DNA of 16,021 nt, from contig JAAAVE010000288.1 of NCBI GenBank assembly GCA_015679605.1, positions 1 through 16,021 on the forward strand, given 5' to 3'. This document shows positions 9,101 through 16,021 of the stretch, piece after piece (within the stretch, counting starts at the first letter, position 1; every line of letters starts with the position of its first letter). Under the pieces are notes generated by a model. It had not been told where the DNA came from, did no database searches, and saw nothing but the letters and a program-made list of their open reading frames with translations. The position numbers were made by a program, and so were the translations under genes. Source of the stretch: Podila epigama (lineage: Eukaryota > Mortierellomycota > Mortierellomycetes > Mortierellales > Mortierellaceae).

Positions 9101-12100
9101 ACAAACACAGGCGGAGCAGCAACCTATACAGACACAACCCCAGAAAGAGCGAGGTCTAGCATCTTTGTTCGACCCATCAACCCTTGGTGCTGTAGAGGAC
9201 CTCCTTAATATGCCAAAATCGGCGGCGTTTGAGCGTGGAATGAATAGACTGTTCAAGGGTGTCAAGAGCAGTGCGTCATCCATGTTTGCAGCACCTCTGG
9301 GTCAGAGTCTGTCGAATCAAAGCAGCGCGGCATCTCCCTCTCAAGATCATAAAAATGCTACCTTCTCATCAGCTTCAGATTCGGATTCAAAGAAAGCTAT
9401 TAATATGGAGGCTGTTGCAAACCATCCGGGACCTTCGCCCTTACGAGCTAATGAGGAGGCCTCGAGAGATACCGTCTTTGATGCTGCTCCCCCTCAACGT
9501 GATGCAGATGATACTGTGGTAGTTCAGGCGGCGGTATCTGAGAATTCACCCCATGTCGTTGCAGAAACTCCTTTGCCACCGCCACCGCCGCCACCACCAA
9601 TGTTCCGCATGGAGAATGCAAAGAGCAATGGACCCCCGAAATTAGAAAAGAAGCCTTTCAAAGTCCCAAGGGTTCCAGCAGTACAGCATAATTGGGTCCC
9701 AACCCATTCAATGTTTATCGATGCGGAGAGCGAGAACTTTCACGAGGCAGCACTTGAAGAGAAAAACAATGGCCAGCCAGAGCAGAAACACTCTGTGCAC
9801 AATGGACTTGGTATGTGTCGATTGATCAATGCCGGAGGTATTTCGCATACATTAGCATGTCTAACACTCGACTGTTTCTTCTCGTGAATGTTATAGAACC
9901 AGAACATGTCGGACGTGAGAAGCCTCAAGAGCCACTCATTGAAAAGGGCCTATCGAAACTGTTTGATGGCATTCGGGAGACACTGAGAGGCAAGGATCTG
10001 TCATACCATGGTGCATTTGGCTCAGGACCTTCGACTACCAGTCCAGCGGTCAACTACGTCGTTGACAAGCATCCTGTGCAAGAGGACGACTCTACAGTTC
10101 AAAACCTCGATACTCATGAGCCACCCAAGGCGCAGATCGAGGAGCTGCCAGAAGCATTGCCAATGCCGCCATCGACGGAAACTCCATCAGATAAGCCAGA
10201 CCGCCCCGTTGTACCACATGTGTCCGCAGAAACTTGGTTGGCTGAACCTCTGTCAGCGACAGTCGTCGAGACCACTCAACCAGACGTACGACCCATGCCA
10301 GAAAGAAGCTCCATTGATATCCATTCTCAGCCCTTGCATCACGACGTTCAGCCTCGAGGCTCCACGCCGGAACTCTTCCGTCGTGAGCAGTCTCCTATAC
10401 TGCAGCGCTCAGCAAGCCCAAGTATACTGGACAAGAGCGTCCTGTTGAGAAAAGAGTCGGTCGTGTCGGCCATCCTTGCTGAACACCAGTCGTCACATTC
10501 TCCCATTATCAGCGCGAATGCAGATACCAAAGGCAAGTTGCTGGAAAAAGCTAGACTTCTTCTAGAGAAACGTCAGCGCATGTCAGGCCATCCTCCACAG
10601 CATGATGCTTCTGCACAAAGCTCGAAGGCAACATCACCGCAGCAACCATCGGTATCCACATATTCTGGAAGCACCAGCTTTGTTGGAAGAGTTGATGATT
10701 CAAGAGGAGGAAGTGTCCATTCTGAACAAACCCACGAATCTGAGCGCTCAATGACTGTCAGGACCTCTGTCGATGGTGGGTCTATTCCAGGATCGACCCA
10801 TTCTATCCCAGTCGCCCCAACAAAGACTCCAGTCATGGAATCTCACGAAAACGTAATCGCAGAAAATGATGCTCTGAAGCAGCGTGTTCATATGCTGACA
10901 GAAGAGTTGGAAAACGCGCGAAATGAGGCTGAGGCGTCTACGACATCATCACGACAGGCGTTCCAAAACGAGATCAAGCGACTCGAGACGGCGTTGCAAG
11001 CAAAGGAGGAACAATATTCGCAAGACCGCGCAGTTGAACTTCAACACCACGTTTCACTCGAATATACTATCCACCAACTTCGCCAGGAATTAGAGGATGC
11101 CAGGAGCATGTTGCATGAGAAACATCAGACTGTTGTGCATGAGGATGCTACTCAAATTGACCTTCTCAAGCATGAGAACCATGTTCTTCAGCAGCAACTG
11201 AAGGATGTTCAGGACCAACTGCAGGCTTACACTCAGTCAACATTGAATGATGACCGGGTGGCTGAACTAGAGGCAGTTAACTCGGACTTACAGGCAGAGC
11301 TTCGTATAGCGCAAGAACGCATCCAAGAGTTGGCGCAGAAGAATACAGCCCCACCTCTTCCTGTCAATATCACTGTGGACGGTATGACTTATACCCCGGA
11401 GCAATTGTCTAAAGAAACGCAGGGTCTACGACGTCAACTCAAGGGTCAGCGCATGGACATCAAGGAGATGCAAGATCTTGCCAAGCGTACAGAGGATGAG
11501 AGACAAGAACTGCTAGTCAAAATTGAACAGCTAGAACGTTCATTGGATGATGCAGAAAGGCTTCGGTAAACCTCTTCTCCTTTTTTTTTTTTCCTTTTTT
11601 TTTCCTCCTATTGACAGCAACGTTAAATAAAGAAACACCATGTTAACCCATGCATACCTAAATGCAATCACTCTGTTCCTTTTCCCATCTTTCTTGGAAA
11701 TACATTCTGATAGGTACGAAGAAAAGAGTCATGCGAGGATGAAGGACGAGGCCTTCCGAGATATTCAAGCCCGCCTGGCAGAATCATTCGAGCTCGAGAA
11801 GAGGCAGTATGTGGAAGAGGAAGCTCTCAAATTGGCCACTGTTGAATACAAATATGAGCAACTACAGGATACAGTCCGCCGGTTAAAGAAGGAACTGGCG
11901 GACCAGCAGAACCGTTCTACATTATCAAGCGAGCACCAGACCTCATTGGACACGCTTCGGGAACAGAACGACATGTTGCAAAAGGAGTTGAACAGCTCTC
12001 AGGTGAAGGTTACTGCGTCTGACAGCAAGGTATCTGAACTGGAGCTTTTGTTGAGCACAGCCAAAGAGAGCGAGTCACAAGTACGCGAAAGCTTTGCTGC

Positions 12101-14249
12101 GTTGGAGGATCGCTATAATGTTTTGCAAAGCGAGATGGTACAGCTGGAATCATCAAAGAGTCATTCCAAGGGCACAATGAACGAGGCTTCTCATGAGATG
12201 CATGGTGTCGAGGGGTTGGATAGTGAGGCTAGCCAAGCAGCCAAGTGGCGTGAGGACTGTATTGCAGCTCAGGAGGACAAGATGCGGGTGGAGGACCAGC
12301 TTCGAAGAGTAGAGAGTCAACTTGCAGCAGCACGTATGGAAATCGAGCAATTGGTATCATCTCAAGGACAAGAAGAATTAGTCCCTGATAATGACAGCAG
12401 TCAAGCAGCCAAGTGGCGTGAGGATTGTATCGCGGCTCAAGAGGAAAAATTGCGAGTAGAAGATCAACTTCGAAGAGTTGAGAGTCAACTTGCGGCAGCA
12501 CGTATGGAAATCGAGCAATTGGTGTCCTCTCAAACAGACGTCGTGTCGGACCAGGTCAACATTCAGATCTCAGAGCTCACCTCGGTGCTCGAGCAGACAC
12601 GTGCACAATTGGAACAGGAACAGGCAGACCACGCGAGCAAGCTTCAGTCGGCGGTCCATGAGAATTGCTCGGAATTACAGAAATCGCTAGACTCTGTGCA
12701 GAGCGAGTTTGAACAGACTCAATCTATCCTTTCACGAACGCAACAAATGTTGAAGGAAAAGCAGCAAGAAGTTGAAGTTTTGACAGTGGACCTTGATTCG
12801 GCAGTATGCCGTAGCGTGGCTAGTGAAAACAGCCTGAAGGAACTCAAGTTGCAACTGGCATCGACCGCTCAACAAAATTCAAAAGCAGAGGAGCAAGTAC
12901 AAATGCTGCAACAAAAGTTGGAAGATATGGCCCGCGCCGAACAGGATATGGTTGCTCAGATGTCGCAAAAAGAAAACACCTCTGAAGACGAAATCAAGAC
13001 TCTTTCTCAGAGGAAGGCGGGTCTGGAATCTCAAATCTCCATGCGAGATGAGGAACTTGCTCGTTATGCGGCAAGAGCTCAGGATGACCAGAATCGTGTG
13101 TCACAGCTGGAAGGCAAGCTAGAACAGGCATTACAGGAAAAGGAAACAATGGCCGTGCAAGCCAAGGCATTGGAGGCCCAAGTGTCTGAGCTAAAGAGCT
13201 TGAGCGAAACTCGTCAAGAAACGATGGATGCATTTTTGACCAACGTGGAAACTTGGGCGACGACATGCTCTTCAATGCTGCGCGCAACTGAGTTGGAAGA
13301 TCTTGAGCAACTTCGACAGCAAATCGACGTTTTGCTTGGCCAGGAGGATCGTCTCGGGAAGAGCATAGACTCAATCAGGATACTTGGTGCGACATTGTTT
13401 GAACTTTGTCAGACGAATTTGAGAAATAGACCATCCGGAAAGGAGGTGCAAAAGGAGACCAGTGAATATTCAGATGGGCAGAACCTGATGACATCTGAAA
13501 CTGTACCCGATGACGATGAGGCGCCTGGTACACCCAAAATGTACTTGGGCAATGCTTCAGAGAACGAGGTGGATCTTCAGGACAAACTGACGAAAATGGA
13601 GCAGGCATTTTTGAAGCTTCAACAGTTCTTGCAAGAGTTCCACGACGAGAAAACCAAAGCGATATTGGAACTTCAAGAGAAGCTTGATGCGTCAGAGACG
13701 GACATTGCTCAGCTTCGATCTCACCTGGCCAAAGCTCAAGCCATGTTGCAGCTGAGACCCGGTCATCACGATTTGAACGTGGCCTCAAGTGAACCCAGCC
13801 TTGGGTCAAGTTCACCTCAAGCGCAGTTAGTAGATACTATGACTGTTGAGAACTATGCATTGAACAGCGAAGGTCTCTCAACCATGGACGATACTCTCAA
13901 AGGTACAGAGAAGATACGACATGACGCAGTTCTCGCGTTGGACCCGTTGAGAGAAGAAAAGGCAGAGCTGGAGAAAACCCTACTCGATTTGAGGCACCGG
14001 TACGAGCGATCACAAAAGGAAAACGACCAGCTCCTTTCACAGCTTGAACATGAGAACCAGAAGCTACGCAAGAGAGTGGAAATGCTGAGCCCAGATATGT
14101 CGTCTGAGCACCTGGAGAGAATTCATGACATGGAGCAGGAACTCGTTTCATTAAGACAGCAGCTTAAGACTGCCCAGAGAGAAAGGGAATTTACTAGGCA
14201 AGACTTGCGACTGCTCAAGGCAGAACTTTTGAAGGCTAGGTCGCAATAA
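6129..14249 (+). CDS. Giant proline-rich, LFG-motif, coiled-coil protein (golgin/tether-like, family not recognised)
   Basis: Six exons: 6129-6131, 6234-7664, 7759-8055, 8142-9810, 9897-11565, 11714-14249. All phases match and give about 2534 residues. The start is least certain: the exon-2 frame opens right after a TTGTTAG acceptor, has no usable internal ATG for about 260 codons, and the only upstream ATG joined by a GT donor in phase is the lone codon at 6129. Residues 2-1450 look disordered: a Pro-rich stretch (about 57-165), six LFG motifs, an octaproline (1056-1063) followed by a basic segment, and two related amphipathic helices (about 940 and 1148). Residues about 1455-2530 are mostly coiled coil, with a 56-residue duplication from about 1863. 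There is no transmembrane segment, motor, kinase or obvious GRIP domain at the C-terminus. Membrane tether or ER-exit/Golgi scaffold is inference only; a cytoskeletal or polarity scaffold is equally possible. Confidence 0.8.
6132..6233 (+). other. Proposed first intron of the coiled-coil gene
   Basis: The proposed donor GTACCT directly follows ATG, and the acceptor TTTTCTTGTTAG sits at 6222-6233. The acceptor is well supported: the following frame encodes NLFG and SLFG motifs that recur later in the protein, and TAG of the acceptor closes the frame upstream. The donor is weak, but no other GT lies between 6134 and 6227. Confidence 0.5.
6399..6740 (+). other. Proline-rich region of the coiled-coil protein
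   Basis: Frequent PP, RPP, RPQ and HPP dipeptides and tripeptides (for example PSPQQRPPPPSPHARP) give a proline-, arginine- and glutamine-rich low-complexity segment of over 100 residues with very few aliphatic residues. It should be disordered and could bind SH3, WW or similar proline-recognising domains. Confidence 0.85.
6849..6920 (+). repeat. Three tandem 24-bp units encoding QPIRPVSG
   Basis: Three in-frame copies at 6849-6872, 6873-6896 and 6897-6920 encode QPIRPVSG, QPIRPVSG and QPIRPISG. They differ by only a few bases, so expansion looks recent, and copy number is likely to vary between strains. Confidence 0.95.
7471..7500 (+). repeat. Perfect 15-bp tandem duplication encoding TKEP repeats
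   Basis: ACACCAAAGAACCAG occurs twice back to back (7471-7485 and 7486-7500), in frame, encoding TKEPD then TKEPE. It is a small recent slippage event in the disordered part of the protein. Confidence 0.95.
9228..9272 (+). other. Amphipathic helix motif A of the coiled-coil protein
   Basis: FERGMNRLFKGVKSS (about residues 940-954) continues into a Ser/Ala-rich stretch ending MFAAPL. Hydrophobic residues fall at positions 1, 5, 8, 9 and 12, with basic and Ser residues between them, as in membrane-surface helices. It resembles the segment at 9938-9982. Confidence 0.6.
9576..9599 (+). other. Octaproline tract followed by a basic segment
   Basis: Eight consecutive Pro codons (residues about 1056-1063) are followed by MFRMENAK, then PPKLEKKPFKVPRVP. 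Polyproline next to basic residues is a known ligand type for profilin, EVH1/SH3 domains and, in COPII scaffolds, Sec23. Which partner applies here cannot be told from sequence. Confidence 0.7.
9938..9982 (+). other. Amphipathic helix motif B of the coiled-coil protein
   Basis: IEKGLSKLFDGIRET (about residues 1148-1162) aligns without gaps to motif A, sharing E, G, L, F and G, with conservative changes at most other positions. It lies 208 residues downstream of motif A, in the next exon. Confidence 0.6.
12231..12533 (+). repeat. Tandem duplication in the coiled coil, period 168 bp (56 residues)
   Basis: Copies at 12231-12365 and 12399-12533 encode the same 45-residue helix, beginning SQAAKWREDC and ending IEQLVSSQ. 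The period of 168 nt is 56 residues, exactly eight heptads, so coiled-coil register is kept. By my count 17 of 135 bases differ but only two residues do (Asp to Glu, Met to Leu). Confidence 0.95.
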
Positions 14250-14253
14250 TAAA
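14248..14253 (+). terminator. AATAAA overlapping the stop codon of the coiled-coil gene
   Basis: The stop TAA (14247-14249) forms part of TAATAAA, so an AATAAA signal starts inside the stop codon. Use of this signal would give a very short 3' UTR. AT-rich sequence near 14290-14300 could hold an alternative site. Confidence 0.5.
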
Positions 14254-14897
14254 GGAGTAGCAGATGGTCAATAATCTTGTATCTCAATGATCAGAATATT
14301 TTAAAGGTGAATGTTGAATAGACGGGGTTTTTTTCCCTCTGTTTGTTGGCACGCACATTTATTTCCTATTGATTACCACGCTTGTGCTGTAAAGCATTCA
14401 TGCGGGCGCTGGTCGCGTGTGACATCATGAAAACGTTGGTGGCGTGCCCGGAAATGTTTCCAGATCCAAAAAGGGAAAGAGCACAAAGAAACACGGGTTG
14501 CGCTCGCATTTCGCCCAGTCCAGTAGAATTTCGAGATGGATGCTCGTGTGCAAAATGCAAAAGGCAACGAAAGAGAGTCTCAAATTCGTGTTCATCTTTT
14601 ACCGAGATTTTTTTTTTTTTTTTTGCAAACCTGGCTTTGCCCTTTTTTGTCCCGGCCTTTGTTCCACTCCCACGAATTCTCTCGAATACCCTAATGGGCA
14701 TTTAGGTTGCCGATAGCTCATGCGATCACAACATGTTCATGCATTATCGCTTGTATTTAATCAAGAAGGGGGAAAAAAAGCTGCCCACACTTTTTACACC
14801 ACTTCACTTCTTTTACTTAAACCATCATCCCACAGCATTATCTGACAAAGACATAACTTTACCCTTCTCTGTTCACACCTTTCATCATTATCTTTGA
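14254..14897. promoter_or_regulatory. Intergenic region and promoter of the F-box gene
   Basis: The first part is the 3' flank of the coiled-coil gene. Open frames on both strands near 14370-14700 overlap each other and show no domain. A T15-type tract lies near 14609-14624. TATTTAA at 14754-14760 is a plausible TATA-like element about 140 bp before the F-box ATG. It is followed by a CA/CT-rich leader (about 14785-14895) that resembles a fungal transcription start and 5' UTR. Confidence 0.5.
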
Positions 14898-16021
14898 ATG
14901 CCACTATCAACCACAACTCCAGACACTCTACCGGGTATTAAGAAAGTTATAACCAGACGATCCCGCACAAAGATTTCAACTGTTCCACCATCATCATGTG
15001 CACCCAGCTTTCAGGAACGAATGCCGCCAGAGCTATGGTTGGCTGTAATCGATCACATCTCCACAATCGACCTGTATAGTCTCTACAATACCTCGACATT
15101 CATGCGTGCTTTGGTCTCTCCACGGTTGGTCCAGTCCGTTGCGGCAAAGTCAATACGTCTCTTTATCTATCAAGAGTATGTCCGTCGTGTAGGCATCAAA
15201 TTTGTTTTCGATCACTTTGACATGGAGCGGGATCGAGTCGTCTTCAAACCCTGCCCACTTGAAAACCAATACCGGTTCAGGTGTGGCCTCACCCTCCAAA
15301 GTCCACAGCTAGAAGAAGCTGCAATCAAAATCACAGGGCAGCACCTCTCCTTGTCTCAAATCCAGCGCACAAAGGACAATATTTTCACCTGTCACGCGAT
15401 CAAAAAAAGGACGAAACAAGTCGCATCATCACCCTTGATGACGGCGACACAAGATAGTCCAAGTGCCGTCGGAACAACATTAGAAACAGAGGTCGGCAGA
15501 GGTCATGCATTAGACAACAATCTGCCTTTGCCTATATCCGGATCGGGGGAGGACGATGACAGCTATTACCAAGGCAACAAAAACTTTTTTGACAAGGCAT
15601 GTCCAATGCATGTCCGCAAACCTGGACCGCATGAGATTGACGGGACACGCTATTGCTTTAGCCGGTATTACCCATGGACACTCCAATACCAGGTGAGCGT
15701 GGATCCTTTTGACTCGATACCATCCACAATGACAAGCATGCAGGATAGCAAAAAACAGGGATCGGGAGAAAACCAAGCGAGCGCCCCTGAGGAGGTTAAT
15801 GAAGGTCTTGGACGGCGAGTCTCTGAAGGCAGTAGTCGATCACAGACAGGAGGGAGCGGACCACGATACTTGAGGATGACACAGTTTGAGTGCAGTATGA
15901 ACTTTTTGGATCCAAAACGCGCTACCCGCAACATTCTTGGGCGCTGGATTGAGGCAAAAGTTCAGCAATGGAAGCGAGTGCTTGGTGGAAAGCGGCAACA
16001 GTCGCTTACCAACGTTGAGCA
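14898..16021 (+). CDS. F-box domain protein, 5' part (runs off the window)
   Basis: A single open frame starts at the ATG at 14898 and stays open for 374 codons to the window edge. A TGA codon lies directly upstream in frame, so this is the first possible start. Residues about 42-80 match the F-box pattern: MPPELWLAVIDHIS, then DLYSLYNTS and a closing hydrophobic segment. F-box proteins bind Skp1 and bring substrates to SCF ubiquitin ligases. The rest has no repeat (LRR, WD40, kelch) I can recognise. It alternates conserved-looking stretches (YPWTLQYQVSVDPFD, MTQFECSMNFLDPKRA) with Ser/Gly/acidic linkers (about residues 195-230 and 275-315). A donor-like CAGGTGAGC at about 15690 is in frame and read through here, because the sequence on both sides looks like one strand-rich domain. 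The substrate cannot be inferred. Confidence 0.8.
   Translation, partial: MPLSTTTPDTLPGIKKVITRRSRTKISTVPPSSCAPSFQERMPPELWLAVIDHISTIDLYSLYNTSTFMRALVSPRLVQSVAAKSIRLFIYQEYVRRVGIKFVFDHFDMERDRVVFKPCPLENQYRFRCGLTLQSPQLEEAAIKITGQHLSLSQIQRTKDNIFTCHAIKKRTKQVASSPLMTATQDSPSAVGTTLETEVGRGHALDNNLPLPISGSGEDDDSYYQGNKNFFDKACPMHVRKPGPHEIDGTRYCFSRYYPWTLQYQVSVDPFDSIPSTMTSMQDSKKQGSGENQASAPEEVNEGLGRRVSEGSSRSQTGGSGPRYLRMTQFECSMNFLDPKRATRNILGRWIEAKVQQWKRVLGGKRQQSLTNVE

Noticed and set aside
12231-12533. CRISPR-like or transposon-related repeat
   Set aside because: Only two copies exist, both in frame within a coiled coil with heptad periodicity. There are no spacers or terminal inverted repeats.
12994-13815. Two adjoining minus-strand frames of 126 and 146 codons
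   Set aside because: They lie wholly antisense to the coiled-coil exon, whose heptads and codon pattern explain the sequence. They are low-stop shadows.
14366-14705. Frames of about 107-111 codons on both strands
   Set aside because: Both strands are open over the same bases, a poly-F run comes from a T tract, and no homology is recognisable.

Overview
The window looks like a stretch of fungal nuclear genome, probably from an early-diverging, intron-rich lineage (Mucoromycota or Mortierellomycota is my guess; no marker gene here proves it). It holds spliced protein genes with short introns of about 80-200 nt, GTAAGT-type donors, CTAAC/CTGAC-like branch sites, CT-rich leaders and AATAAA signals. 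I see no rRNA, tRNA, CRISPR array or transposon.

Layout. (1) Positions 1-1143: about 1.1 kb with no gene I can support, opening with an A7T simple repeat. (2) Positions 5782 down to 1144, minus strand: a 15-exon gene whose spliced reading frame closes at every junction (3102 nt, 1033 residues). It encodes a PalB/Rim13/calpain-7 type cysteine protease with two N-terminal MIT domains, the calpain Cys-His-Asn core and three C2-like (PBH) repeats. (3) Positions 5783-6128: a compact divergent intergenic region. (4) Positions 6129-14249, plus strand: a 6-exon gene for a giant protein of about 2534 residues. It has a disordered proline-rich N-terminal part carrying repeated LFG motifs, an octaproline tract and two related amphipathic helices, then about 1,080 residues of coiled coil with an exact 56-residue (8-heptad) internal duplication. 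I do not recognise its family; golgin or membrane-tether-like is an inference. (5) Positions 14250-14897: intergenic region and promoter. (6) Positions 14898 to the window end, plus strand: the 5' part of an F-box protein gene, cut off by the edge.

How they may fit together. The calpain belongs to a family that acts on ESCRT-III-coated endosomal membranes (MIT domains bind ESCRT-III tails; in ascomycetes PalB/Rim13 processes the pH regulator PacC/Rim101). Its divergent neighbour looks like a membrane-associated scaffold or tether. A shared trafficking theme is possible, but only the shared promoter region is visible. The F-box gene would supply a substrate receptor for an SCF ubiquitin ligase and has no evident link to the other two.
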